DNA of 64,000 nucleotides from an uncultured Acetatifactor sp. GTDB taxonomy: Bacteria; Bacillota; Clostridia; Lachnospirales; Lachnospiraceae. This document shows, piece after piece, positions 25,856 through 34,272 of the stretch. The stretch lies in assembly GCA_910586485.1 (NCBI GenBank), contig CAJUIA010000001.1, forward strand, positions 124,001-188,000, written 5' to 3'. The translations under genes were made by a program, and so were the position numbers. The notes beneath the pieces were generated by a model. The model worked only from the letters and a program-made list of their open reading frames with translations. It was not told the DNA's origin and did not search any database. The stretch's first letter is position 1; each line of letters begins with the position of its first letter.

Positions 25856-27349
25856 ATGGGAAAACCTACAGGTTTTATGGAATATAAAAGAGAAGTCAGC
25901 AAGGCTCAGGAGCCGAAGAAGCGCATCAGGCATTTTCAGGAATTTCATGAGCATCTGTCAAGGGAACAGCAGCAGCTTCAGGGCGCCAGGTGTATGGAGT
26001 GCGGCGTACCTTTTTGCCAGTCGGGGATGATGATCTGCGGTATGGCCAGCGGCTGCCCTCTGCATAACCTGATTCCTGAGTGGAATGATCTGGTATATAC
26101 CGGCAACTGGCAGCAGGCCTACAACCGCTTAAAGAAAACCAATAATTTTCCGGAGTTTACCTCCAGAGTATGCCCGGCACTGTGCGAAGCGGCCTGCACC
26201 TGCGGGCTGAACGGAGATCCGGTGGCGACGAAGGAAAACGAGTATGCCATCATTGAAAATGCTTACAGGGAGGGATATGCGGCGGCAGAGCCGCCTAAGG
26301 TGCGCACGGGAAAAACCATTGCCGTCGTGGGCAGCGGCCCGTCCGGCCTTGCGGCAGCGGATCAGCTGAACAAGAGGGGACATTCCGTCACGGTTTTTGA
26401 GCGGGAGGACCGAATCGGCGGACTGTTAATGTACGGCATTCCCAACATGAAGCTGGAAAAGCAGATTGTAGAGCGGAAGCGCAGGGTGATGGAGGAAGAG
26501 GGAGTCACCTTTGTTACCGGGGTGGACGTGGGGAAGGACCGGAAGGCCGACAAGCTGTTAAGAGAGTTTGACAGAGTAGTTTTGGCTTGTGGGGCATCTA
26601 ATCCAAGGGACATTAAAGCTCCCGGAAGGGATGCTGCAGGCATTTACTATGCAGTGGATTTCTTAAAGGCCAATACAAAGAGTCTGCTGAATTCCGATTT
26701 TGCTGATAAGCAGTACGTGGATACGAAGGATAAGCATGTGGTTATCATCGGAGGCGGAGATACGGGCAATGACTGCGCAGGTACGGCAATCCGTCATGGG
26801 GCGAAAAGCGTGACCCAGATCGAGATGATGCCCAAGGCGCCGGACAAAAGAGCGGAGAATAATCCCTGGCCGGAATGGCCAAAAGTCTGTAAGACGGATT
26901 ACGGTCAGGAGGAAGCCATTGCGGTTTATGGCCAGGATCCCAGAATTTACGAGGCTACGGTAAAAGAATTTTTGAAGGACAAGGACGGCAGCTTAAAGGC
27001 CGTAAAGATTGTAAAATTGTCCTGGGAGAAGGACGAGGCCTCCGGGCGCATGAGCATGAAGGAGATACCGGGCAGCGAGCAGGAGCTGCCTGCGGACATT
27101 GTACTGATTGCAGCAGGATTTACAGGCGCGCAGAGCTATGTGGCGGAAGCCTTTGGGGTGGACTTAAACGAGCGGAGTAATGTGAAGACGGAAGCAGGCC
27201 GGTATCAGACCAGTAAGGAAAACGTGTTTGTCACGGGCGACATGCACAGAGGTCAGTCCCTGGTGGTATGGGCCATCCGGGAAGGCAGGGAGGCTGCCCG
27301 GGCCGTGGATGAAAGTCTGATGGGATATTCCAACCTGGTGGTGCAGTAA
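25856..27349 (+). CDS. gltD: Glutamate synthase, small subunit
   Basis: A 497-residue GltD. The N-terminal ferredoxin-like domain has cysteines in CMECGVPFCQSG and CPALCEAACTCGLNGDP for 4Fe-4S clusters. The FAD-binding motif is VVGSGPSGLAAADQL and the NADPH-binding motif is VIIGGGDTGNDCAGTA. It passes electrons from NAD(P)H to the large subunit. I chose ATG 25856 (MGKPTGFMEYKR, the usual family start); a GTG at 25844 is in frame and closer to the AGAAAGG site, so four more residues are possible. It lies 18 bases after gltB and forms an operon with it. Confidence 0.96.
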   Translation: MGKPTGFMEYKREVSKAQEPKKRIRHFQEFHEHLSREQQQLQGARCMECGVPFCQSGMMICGMASGCPLHNLIPEWNDLVYTGNWQQAYNRLKKTNNFPEFTSRVCPALCEAACTCGLNGDPVATKENEYAIIENAYREGYAAAEPPKVRTGKTIAVVGSGPSGLAAADQLNKRGHSVTVFEREDRIGGLLMYGIPNMKLEKQIVERKRRVMEEEGVTFVTGVDVGKDRKADKLLREFDRVVLACGASNPRDIKAPGRDAAGIYYAVDFLKANTKSLLNSDFADKQYVDTKDKHVVIIGGGDTGNDCAGTAIRHGAKSVTQIEMMPKAPDKRAENNPWPEWPKVCKTDYGQEEAIAVYGQDPRIYEATVKEFLKDKDGSLKAVKIVKLSWEKDEASGRMSMKEIPGSEQELPADIVLIAAGFTGAQSYVAEAFGVDLNERSNVKTEAGRYQTSKENVFVTGDMHRGQSLVVWAIREGREAARAVDESLMGYSNLVVQ

Positions 27350-27542
27350 TGAAGCGGCGGCTGTGCGGCAGGAGCAGAATTTTTTGGAAGCCATGAAATT
27401 AAAAGCCATGAAAACAGGAAAACGCGGCGGTGTATCAATTCTTTTTACAGGGAGGTTTGTGCATCGACGCGTTTCTTACTTATATAAATCTTTGATCAAT
27501 AAATAGTGTTCTGTAAATTAATATTTTTTTTAAAATAGTATA

Positions 27543-27571
27543 TTGCATTATATAATAGCTTATGATACTAT
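27543..27571 (+). promoter_or_regulatory. Promoter of the first PadR gene with palindrome in the spacer
   Basis: TTGCAT (27543-27548), 17 bases, TACTAT (27566-27571). The palindrome ATTATATAAT (27547-27556) overlaps the -35 and spacer, the same arrangement as at the second PadR locus near 45770. Autoregulation by PadR is an inference. Confidence 0.5.
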
Positions 27572-27607
27572 GTATTTATAAAACAAAAAGCAGAAAGGAG
27601 GAGCGGA

Positions 27608-27916
27608 ATGAACACACAGTTCAAAAAAGGAGCCCTGGAGCTTTGCGTGCTGTCCCAGCTTACCAGGGGAGATAAGTATGGCTATGAGCTGACGGAGCGC
27701 ATTTCCGTGGAAATGTCCATCGCCGGCGGCACACTTTATCCGATTTTGCGGAAGCTGAAGGAGGACGATTGTGTAACCACTTATCTGGTGGAATCTGAGT
27801 CGGGGCCGGCCAGAAAGTATTACAGGCTGACGGATGCGGGAAGGCAGTATCAGAGGAAGCTGCAGCAGGAGTGGGAAGAGTTTATTAAGGCAGTGAACGA
27901 GCTGCTTTGGAATTGA
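27608..27916 (+). CDS. PadR-family transcriptional regulator
   Basis: A 102-residue winged-helix PadR protein (GALELCVLSQLTRGDKYGYEL, then GTLYPILRKLKEDD, then GPARKYYRLTDAGRQ, then a short C-terminal helix). This is the compact PadR-s2 type. The start ATG follows AGAAAGGAGGAGCGG. The next gene, a DUF1700-DUF4097 fusion, begins 16 bases downstream, so the regulator and its likely target form an operon. PadR members usually repress until an envelope or chemical stress signal relieves them. Confidence 0.93.
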   Translation: MNTQFKKGALELCVLSQLTRGDKYGYELTERISVEMSIAGGTLYPILRKLKEDDCVTTYLVESESGPARKYYRLTDAGRQYQRKLQQEWEEFIKAVNELLWN

Positions 27917-27931
27917 CAAGGGAGGTGTATC

Positions 27932-29167
27932 ATGACAAAATCAGAGTATATGGAAGCATTACAGAATAAGCTGGAGTGCTTTAACAGGGAGCTGCAGCAG
28001 GAAATCATGGAGGATTATGAGCAGCATTTTGCGGAAGGAATCGCGGCGGGAAAGACAGAGGAAGAGATCATGGCGGAGCTGGGCAGTATCGAGGACATGA
28101 TCAGAGAGCTTCCGGAGGAAGACATCATTCGGGAAGACGCGGATGCGCAGAAGGAAAGGGCAGAAAATTCCATGCCGGAGGCGGGCAGACAGAGCAACGC
28201 TTATTCCGGAGAATATAAGGCGGTAGTGATTGACGGGGAAATTGCCGATGTCAGTCTGGAACACTCCGACGACGGTCAGATTCACGCGGATTACAGCAGC
28301 GGCGATCCGGATTACTGCTATTATCAATATGAAGAAAACGGCATCCTTTATTTGGGGGTGAAGCGGGACCAAAACAGCACCAGGGCAGCCAAAAGGGCGG
28401 TAAAGTTTATGCTCTTCGGAAAAACGGTAAAGGTGGATCTTGACGGCTCCTTTGAGAAATCCTTTGAAAAGACCTTCCGGAATGTATGGAATGGCGGCGG
28501 AGACGGTGACACGAAGCTGCAGGTCAGGATTTCGGCGCGTATCCCCCGTGTGGAGGTAAAGACCCGCAACGGCGACGTAGAGGTGCAGGATGTGAATCCG
28601 GAAGAGCTGAGTGTGCGGACTACCAGCGGAGATATTGCAATCCGGCATGTGACCGTTGACAGGCTGGACCTGAATTCCACCAGCGGAGATATTACGGCAG
28701 AACAGATTTACAGCGGCAGCATGGATGTGCATGTAAGCAGCGGGGATATGTCCCTGGACAATGCGGAGACAGGGAGCCTGAGCTTTCAGGGAGCCAGCGG
28801 AGACATTTCCGGGACGCGGGTGCGGGGAAATGTTGTGAACGTAAGGACGGGAAGCGGTGACGTGGAGCTTAACGGAGCTTTTGAAAGCTATCATATCGGC
28901 ACAGGAAGCGGCGACGTGGACGTCAGGATAAAAGCCGGGGCCAAGGAGGTTCGGGTCAGCACGGGAAGCGGTGATGTGGAAGTGGATGTGACCGAGGTGG
29001 AAAGCACGGAGGTAACGGTGGGTACTGGAAGCGGCGAGGCGGTTATATACGGCTCCGACGGGGCAAGGTATCATGTGACCAAGGGCAGCAACACCGTAGG
29101 CAGCGGAGAGTGTAAGGTACTTGTAACTACAGGAAGCGGTGACGCAGAGGTCAGACGCCGGGGGTAG
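27932..29167 (+). CDS. DUF1700 (HAAS)-DUF4097 fusion protein
   Basis: A 411-residue soluble protein. Residues 1-70 are a HAAS/DUF1700 helical domain (MTKSEYMEALQNKLECF ... MAELGSIEDMIRELPEED), which often pairs with PadR. Residues about 185-411 are a DUF4097 right-handed beta-solenoid with a repeated core TGSGDVEV/TSGDI pattern, at least nine turns. There is no membrane segment and no signal peptide, unlike the split homologues at 46233-48165. The role is unknown; such proteins are thought to be envelope-stress or adhesin-like. The ATG follows AAGGGAGGTGTATC. It is convergent with the histidine kinase gene. Confidence 0.88.
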   Translation: MTKSEYMEALQNKLECFNRELQQEIMEDYEQHFAEGIAAGKTEEEIMAELGSIEDMIRELPEEDIIREDADAQKERAENSMPEAGRQSNAYSGEYKAVVIDGEIADVSLEHSDDGQIHADYSSGDPDYCYYQYEENGILYLGVKRDQNSTRAAKRAVKFMLFGKTVKVDLDGSFEKSFEKTFRNVWNGGGDGDTKLQVRISARIPRVEVKTRNGDVEVQDVNPEELSVRTTSGDIAIRHVTVDRLDLNSTSGDITAEQIYSGSMDVHVSSGDMSLDNAETGSLSFQGASGDISGTRVRGNVVNVRTGSGDVELNGAFESYHIGTGSGDVDVRIKAGAKEVRVSTGSGDVEVDVTEVESTEVTVGTGSGEAVIYGSDGARYHVTKGSNTVGSGECKVLVTTGSGDAEVRRRG

Positions 29168-29232
29168 AATAAGGCTGCGCTGCCGGTCATGCTGCTGTGT
29201 CGCCTTATAAGCCAGGGTTTATGGCTGTTACT

Positions 29233-30213
29233 TCAGGGGAACTGTACGATGATGTGCAGCTCCCCCTCTTCATATCCGGCATCTATGGAGCCGCCCATGC
29301 GCTCCGTGAGAAGCCTGGCAATGGACAGGCCCAGGCCTGTGGAGACGCTGGAGCTTTCCACGGTATAGAAGCGGTCAAACAGCTTTTTCACGGTGACTGG
29401 GGTGAGAGCGGCAGCATGGTTGGAAAAGGTGATTGCGCCGGACTCAGTCAAGGTGACTTGCAGATCACCGTCACTGTATTTCACGGCGTTGCTCAAAATA
29501 TTGGCAAAAATACGCGAAAGGGCGGAAGGATCAAGCCGTCGCGTGACAGAAGCCTGGGGCATGGAGATAACGGGTGTGATTCCACGCTGTTCCAAATTAC
29601 TCCAGGCCGCCATCAGGCTGTCCTCCAATACCCGGTTTAGAGAAAGCGTTTCCGGTTTTTCTTCCTGAACGGACAGGACGATGGAATAACGGAACAATTC
29701 CTCCGTGAGCTGCTTCATGGTGTCCAGCCGGTTTTGCAGGATGGCCAGGTAACGGGCGGACTTTTCCGGAGAAGCAGGGGAAGGCGGCAGGCCGTCGTCA
29801 GAGGCTTTGCCTGCTTCCAGCTCCTTTTGCAGCAGCTCCAGATAGCCGGACATGGCGGTGAGAGGGGTTCTTAAGTCATGAGAGATATTGGTGATGGCTT
29901 CCTTTAATTCTCTGTCGCCGTTTTCAAACTTCAGCTGTCTGCTGCGCAGGCGGGACAGCTGTCTGTTCAGCTGTGCTGCCAGCCTGCGGATGTGACGGTC
30001 CCCGGAGGATATTGTCACAAGGGCGTTCGTATGAACGCCCTGGACGTTTGTGTTAACACCCTGAGCATTCGTATAAACGCCCTGGACGGAATCTATTCCG
30101 AGAATGTCAGTCAATTCCTCACAGATTTCTTTGATGCTTTTGCGGAGCAGGAAGAGCCTGACAGCCAGAAACAAGGCGAGAGCAGTAAAAAAAGCACATA
30201 TCAAGTATATCAT
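29233..30213 (-). CDS. Sensor histidine kinase with tandem-repeat linker
   Basis: A 326-residue membrane histidine kinase. One N-terminal membrane segment (residues 1-23), a juxtamembrane region, the DHp helix with His112 in ISHDLRTPLTA, and the HATPase with NILSNAVKYS and GLGLSIA. Only one membrane span and no extracellular domain: an intramembrane-sensing type that usually takes its signal from a partner ABC transporter, here encoded just upstream in the same operon. Between the span and the DHp helix there are three imperfect seven-residue repeats (QGVxTNx, residues 44-64). The start at 30213 has GAGGGA upstream; the longer frame to 30318 would run into the permease gene. Confidence 0.9.
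   Translation of the reverse strand: MIYLICAFFTALALFLAVRLFLLRKSIKEICEELTDILGIDSVQGVYTNAQGVNTNVQGVHTNALVTISSGDRHIRRLAAQLNRQLSRLRSRQLKFENGDRELKEAITNISHDLRTPLTAMSGYLELLQKELEAGKASDDGLPPSPASPEKSARYLAILQNRLDTMKQLTEELFRYSIVLSVQEEKPETLSLNRVLEDSLMAAWSNLEQRGITPVISMPQASVTRRLDPSALSRIFANILSNAVKYSDGDLQVTLTESGAITFSNHAAALTPVTVKKLFDRFYTVESSSVSTGLGLSIARLLTERMGGSIDAGYEEGELHIIVQFP
30022..30084 (-). repeat. Three-copy 21-base in-frame tandem repeat in the histidine kinase gene
   Basis: Encodes QGVYTNA, QGVNTNV and QGVHTNA in a row. The copies differ at a few bases, so the expansion is not very recent. Two copies may be additional compared with related kinases, which usually have a single xTNxL segment at this place (family recollection, not a search). 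Confidence 0.65.
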
Positions 30214-30239
30214 GATTTCATATTCCCTCAGTGAGCATT

Positions 30240-31073
30240 TTATTTTAAATCTTTCCTGCGGAAAGCCAGGATGCCGCCAGTCGTAGTGCCTGCGGTGACA
30301 AAGAGCGCTAAGAGGCATGACTGCAGGGGGTGCTGGAGGCCGCCCTGCTGCAGCTGCAGACCGATACCCAGCGGCAGGAGATCCCTGAGAAATTCATGGA
30401 TCGTCCGTGCGGTTCCTCTCAGATACCGAGGATTGGGAACGGGCTCCTGCGGAATAACACTGCCGTCTACAGTCATGTCATACATGCCGGTGAGCATTTC
30501 CGGGGCATCCAGCCGGTTCAAGATAAGGATGGTGATAAAGAGCAGTACGAAAAAGCCCATGCTGCAGACGATGGAAGACACGGGTTTATTGTTGATCAGC
30601 ATGGCCAGCAGAGTAAAAATTCCGGACAGGGCGGCAATCATCAGGATTCCGCAGCCGTATTGTGACATGATGGAAAGCGTCGGGCTCTGGGGCAGGCCAA
30701 ACAGAGGAATTCCCACCATAAATACGAACAGGACCGAGAGCAGGCATACCAAAAGTGATGAGACAAAGCAGATGATCAGGGAGGACAGGTAAACAGCTGT
30801 TCTGCTATGGCCGCACACCAGCTTATTCCGCACGGTGCCGTCACTGTATTCTGTCCCCAGAAACAGGGCGGCCCAGACAGCAGTGAATACTCCGATCAGT
30901 ATAAAAACAGCATACAGAAAGGGGTCCAGGCTGCTTTGAAAGTAACCAAGCTTCATATCGTGATAATTGGTAAACAGGTTAAGCAGGACTATTCCGGGAA
31001 AGAAAATCATACCCAGCCAAAAGGGTTTATTTTTCCAAAGCCGGGCAAAGCCCGCAGACAATAATTTATTCAT
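30240..31073 (-). CDS. ABC transporter permease
   Basis: A 277-residue ABC-2-type permease with six predicted membrane segments, the first starting after WKNKPFWLGM. The N-terminal MNKLLSAGFARLWKNK and FLGTEYSDGTVRNKL segments are characteristic of the lantibiotic-immunity/bacitracin-type ABC-2 permeases. It overlaps the ATPase gene by 8 bases and is followed after 26 bases by the histidine kinase gene. With the ATPase it probably exports or displaces an antimicrobial peptide or lipid; the substrate is unknown. Confidence 0.87.
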   Translation of the reverse strand: MNKLLSAGFARLWKNKPFWLGMIFFPGIVLLNLFTNYHDMKLGYFQSSLDPFLYAVFILIGVFTAVWAALFLGTEYSDGTVRNKLVCGHSRTAVYLSSLIICFVSSLLVCLLSVLFVFMVGIPLFGLPQSPTLSIMSQYGCGILMIAALSGIFTLLAMLINNKPVSSIVCSMGFFVLLFITILILNRLDAPEMLTGMYDMTVDGSVIPQEPVPNPRYLRGTARTIHEFLRDLLPLGIGLQLQQGGLQHPLQSCLLALFVTAGTTTGGILAFRRKDLK

Positions 31074-31980
31074 GATGAGTTCCTCCGATCAGATTCATAT
31101 AGTAGCTTTCCAGGCCTTCCTCCCGTTCGTGGAGGTTGGAAATGACACAGCCGTTTGCCGACAGGGCCTCCACCAGGTCAGTGACGCCGATGGAGCCGTA
31201 GATTTCCGCCTGAGCATCAGATAACACGCGGTATTCTATTTCTGCCTCATCTAAGGTCACACAAAGGGCCTGCATGTCTGATACCGTAACGCAAAGACAT
31301 TTGCGGCAGGAGGCTTCCAGGTCTTCCGCACTGATTTCCCGCAGGATGGAGCCATGGTCAATAAAGCCGTAATGTGTGGCCAGCCGGGAAAGCTCATCCA
31401 GAATATGACTGGAAATCAGGACCGTAATTCCCTTTTCACGGTTCAGCTTTAAAATCAGTTCCCGCATTTCTATGATGCCCTCCGGGTCCAGGCCGTTTGC
31501 AGGCTCATCCAGCACCAGAAAGTCCGGGTTCCCTGCCAGGGCTACGGCGATCCCCAGCCGCTGCCTCATCCCCAGGGAAAAGTTTTTGGCCTTTTTCTTT
31601 CCCGTGCCTTCCAGCCCCACCAGCTGAAGCAGTTCGGGGATGGTTTCAAAGGAAGGCAGTCCCAGAATACGGTACTGCTCTTTTAAATTGTCCTCTGCGC
31701 TCATTTCCAGATAGACGGAGGGGGTTTCTACCACGGCGCCCATCCGCTTGCGGCTTTTCATGATTTCATTGGAAACATTGGAAATTCCCAGTAAGGTGTA
31801 TTCCCCGGAGGTGGGGAACTGCAGACCGCAGATCAGACGTATGAGCGTGGTCTTTCCTGCTCCGTTTTTTCCCACAAAGCCGTAAATCGCGCCTCTGGGG
31901 ATGTGCATGTTGACATTGTTTAAGACAGTGAGGCTGCCGTACTTTTTCTGCAGCCCTTTGGTTTCAAGTACATATTCCAT
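31066..31980 (-). CDS. ABC transporter ATP-binding protein
   Basis: A 304-residue ATPase with Walker A GFVGKNGAGKTT, signature LGMRQRLGIA (the usual LSGGQ replaced by FSLGM), Walker B LVLDEPANGLDP and the H-loop ISSHIL. This signature type is common in BcrA/NatA and lantibiotic self-protection transporters. The C-terminal 80 residues are an additional domain. The start ATG at 31980 follows AAGGAGGATTATT; the longer frame to 32100 overlaps the response regulator gene. Translation of the permease overlaps its end by 8 bases. Confidence 0.92.
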   Translation of the reverse strand: MEYVLETKGLQKKYGSLTVLNNVNMHIPRGAIYGFVGKNGAGKTTLIRLICGLQFPTSGEYTLLGISNVSNEIMKSRKRMGAVVETPSVYLEMSAEDNLKEQYRILGLPSFETIPELLQLVGLEGTGKKKAKNFSLGMRQRLGIAVALAGNPDFLVLDEPANGLDPEGIIEMRELILKLNREKGITVLISSHILDELSRLATHYGFIDHGSILREISAEDLEASCRKCLCVTVSDMQALCVTLDEAEIEYRVLSDAQAEIYGSIGVTDLVEALSANGCVISNLHEREEGLESYYMNLIGGTHHE

Positions 31981-32071
31981 AATAATCCTCCTTCGGTTTT
32001 GCTTACGCCTGTAGTATAAGGCATGAGGGTTAAGAAACCGGTAAAGGAAAGCGTAAAGATTTTGTAAAGAT

Positions 32072-32833
32072 TTATGCTTTGTCCGCCTGTCCTGTTTCAA
32101 GGCGCAGCCTGAAGCCGATGCCCCAGACGGACTCCAGGGCTTCCGTCAGGCCTGCTCCCTTCATCTTTTTCCGTAGATTGCTGACATGGATTTTCAGGGA
32201 GCTTTCTGTACAGTCGGGAGTATCCTGGCTGATGTCCTCAAGAAGAGCGGACTTGGAGACCGGGCGGCCGGGATTCTGCATCAGTTTCTTTAAAATGGCG
32301 GCCTCGGTCCTGGTTAAATGGACGGAGCCCTCCGGAGTAAACAGCTCCCTGGTTTCCGGATCCAGAGACAGGCTGCCAAAGGCTATGCAGGAGTCTGACC
32401 TGGCCGGCATGATTCCGGCCGTCCGGCTCCCAGACTCGGCACCGGAGGCATCGAAGGCTTTATACCGTTCGGTATCGTGGTTTTCATGAAGGCGCAGCTG
32501 AACGGCGATCCGGGCCAGCAGCTCCTTCATTTCAAAAGGCTTTGTGACATAATCCACCGCGCCGTTTAACAATAAATCCACCTTTTCGTCGATCCCTACC
32601 TTTGCGCTGACAACAATAACGGGTGTACTCTTAATGCGCGGCAAAAGTGCTTCGCCGGACAGGCCGGGGAGCATCAGATCCAGCAGAATCAGGTCAGGCT
32701 GCTGTTTCTCCAGCAGAAGCAGGGCTTCCGTGCCGGAATAGGCGCGCAGGACTGCGTAGCCCTCTGCGGCAAGGCATTCCTCCAGCAGACTTCCGATATA
32801 TTCATCATCTTCAATAACGGCGATGGTATTCAT
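32072..32833 (-). CDS. OmpR-family response regulator
   Basis: A 253-residue regulator. Receiver domain with acidic EDD at 8-10, phospho-acceptor Asp52 in LILLDLMLPG and Lys in TKPFEMKEL, then a winged-helix DNA-binding domain (VHLTRTEAAILKKLM ... SSLKIHVSNLRKKM). A variable linker of about 45 residues separates them. The ATG at 32833 is just downstream of AGAGGAATT; longer starts at 32845 and 32857 lie within the hairpin leader. It is the first gene of the operon regulator-ATPase-permease-kinase, so the kinase gene partner is separated from it by the transporter genes. Confidence 0.92.
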   Translation of the reverse strand: MNTIAVIEDDEYIGSLLEECLAAEGYAVLRAYSGTEALLLLEKQQPDLILLDLMLPGLSGEALLPRIKSTPVIVVSAKVGIDEKVDLLLNGAVDYVTKPFEMKELLARIAVQLRLHENHDTERYKAFDASGAESGSRTAGIMPARSDSCIAFGSLSLDPETRELFTPEGSVHLTRTEAAILKKLMQNPGRPVSKSALLEDISQDTPDCTESSLKIHVSNLRKKMKGAGLTEALESVWGIGFRLRLETGQADKA

Positions 32834-32835
32834 AA

Positions 32836-32862
32836 TTCCTCTCATTCCGCCGCGCAAGCGGC
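32836..32862 (-). promoter_or_regulatory. Hairpin-plus-ribosome-site leader of the response regulator
   Basis: On the minus strand GCCGC-TTGC-GCGGC forms a perfect five-pair hairpin, followed at once by GGAATGAGAGGAA and the ATG. The same 27 bases occur without a change at 47170-47196 before an unrelated gene. Confidence 0.6.
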
Positions 32863-33075
32863 GTATCCTCCATACTGCTTTTATAACTCCAATAAATCTG
32901 AAACCGCGAATAAAGTCATTATGTCACAAACTTATTTTTTAATCAAGCTTGGACGCCTTAAAGTCTTAAGGGAAAAATAACTTGAATTTTTGAAAATATG
33001 GCTTAATATTATAAATAAGTAAACTTTCAGGTTATTGATTGGTATGTCCGCCGAAGCGGATCAGAGAGAGGAAAT

Positions 33076-34197
33076 ATGTCCGAGAAAAAACGAATGGCAA
33101 ATTTAGAGCTGCTGCGCTGTGTGGCCATGATGATGGTGGTGGTGCTGCATTTTTTGGGAAAGGGCGGGCTTCTGCCGGAGCTTACGGGGGAAAGTCTTGG
33201 AGCTGCGGGGACTGCGGCCTGGCTGCTGGAGACATTCTGCATCGTGGCGGTGAATCTGTATATGTTCATCAGCGGGTATTTATTGTGCACCTCTTCTTTT
33301 AAATTAAGCCGCCTGCTCCGGCTTTTGATTCAGCTGTGGAGCTACTCGGTGTTTTTTGGAGTTTTGGGAGCGGCTGCGGGCCTGATTGCAGAGACGCCGG
33401 TGGATACTCACTATTTTTTGACGCTGCTTTTTCCGGTGTCCATGGGGCATTACTGGTTCTTAACGGCTTATGTTTTTCTGTATCTGCTTCTGCCCTTTTT
33501 GGGACTGGCTGTTAAGCGGATGACAAAGCAGCAGCTGAAGGCGGCAATTTTCCTGCTGCTGATCATGTTTTGCGTTTTGAAAAGTATTCTGCCGCTGCGG
33601 CTGGAAATGGACGAAAAGGGTTATGACTGCCTGTGGTATGTGTGTGTATTTGTTACGGCGGCCTATATCCGGAGATTTGGGACTGGAGTGTTAAAAAAGC
33701 GGGGAAGAGGGCTTTGCCTGTATGCGGCCTGCTGTCTGCTGGCATTTGCAGGGACCATGACGCTGCGGTTTATTTTTATCCGCACGGGCAGCATTGGCAG
33801 GATGACGGGAATGTGTCTGGAATACAATCATATTCTTCCGTTTTTAGGGGCGCTGGGACTGTTTTGTGCCTTTGCACAGATGGAGATCAAAGGAAAGATA
33901 GCGAATGTTATCAATAAAATTGGGCCGTATACCCTGGGAGTGTACCTGCTCCATGAGAATCTGGGACTGCGCTATACCTGGCAGCCCTGGTTTGGGTGTG
34001 ACCGGGTAAACGGCGTAGGAGAGCTGCTGCTGTTTACCCTGCTGGCGGCAGTGGGAGTTTTTCTGGCAGGAATTTTGACAGAGCTGCTGCGGACCGGGCT
34101 GATGGCCGGGCTTCACCGCCTGCTGTGCGGGCTGAAGTGCTATAAAAGGCTGATCGGAAGGATAGAGCAGGTGGACAATTTATTTAAGGAAGCATAG
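33076..34197 (+). CDS. Acyltransferase family 3 membrane protein
   Basis: A 373-residue polytopic protein of the acyltransferase-3/OafA family with about ten membrane segments. The early NLELLRCVAMMMVVVLHF carries the conserved catalytic-type His after the first span (family R/H positions); the next loop has FISGYLLC. These enzymes O-acetylate or otherwise acylate glycans of the envelope. The ATG follows GAGAGAGGAAAT and the small hairpin TCCGC-CGAA-GCGGA (33049-33062). It is followed after 75 bases by another large membrane protein, which may act on the same glycan. Confidence 0.88.
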   Translation: MSEKKRMANLELLRCVAMMMVVVLHFLGKGGLLPELTGESLGAAGTAAWLLETFCIVAVNLYMFISGYLLCTSSFKLSRLLRLLIQLWSYSVFFGVLGAAAGLIAETPVDTHYFLTLLFPVSMGHYWFLTAYVFLYLLLPFLGLAVKRMTKQQLKAAIFLLLIMFCVLKSILPLRLEMDEKGYDCLWYVCVFVTAAYIRRFGTGVLKKRGRGLCLYAACCLLAFAGTMTLRFIFIRTGSIGRMTGMCLEYNHILPFLGALGLFCAFAQMEIKGKIANVINKIGPYTLGVYLLHENLGLRYTWQPWFGCDRVNGVGELLLFTLLAAVGVFLAGILTELLRTGLMAGLHRLLCGLKCYKRLIGRIEQVDNLFKEA

Positions 34198-34272
34198 GCC
34201 GACTTGTAAGATTTGCAAAGCGAAGCCTGGACGGCGCTGCACGGATGCCGAAGGTGCGGAATGAGAGGATAG

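Noticed and set aside
27959..29074. 371-residue frame on the minus strand
   Set aside because: It lies opposite the DUF1700-DUF4097 gene, has no ribosome site and its composition (His/Ile/Pro-rich) is that of a shadow of a Gly/Asp/Ser repeat gene.
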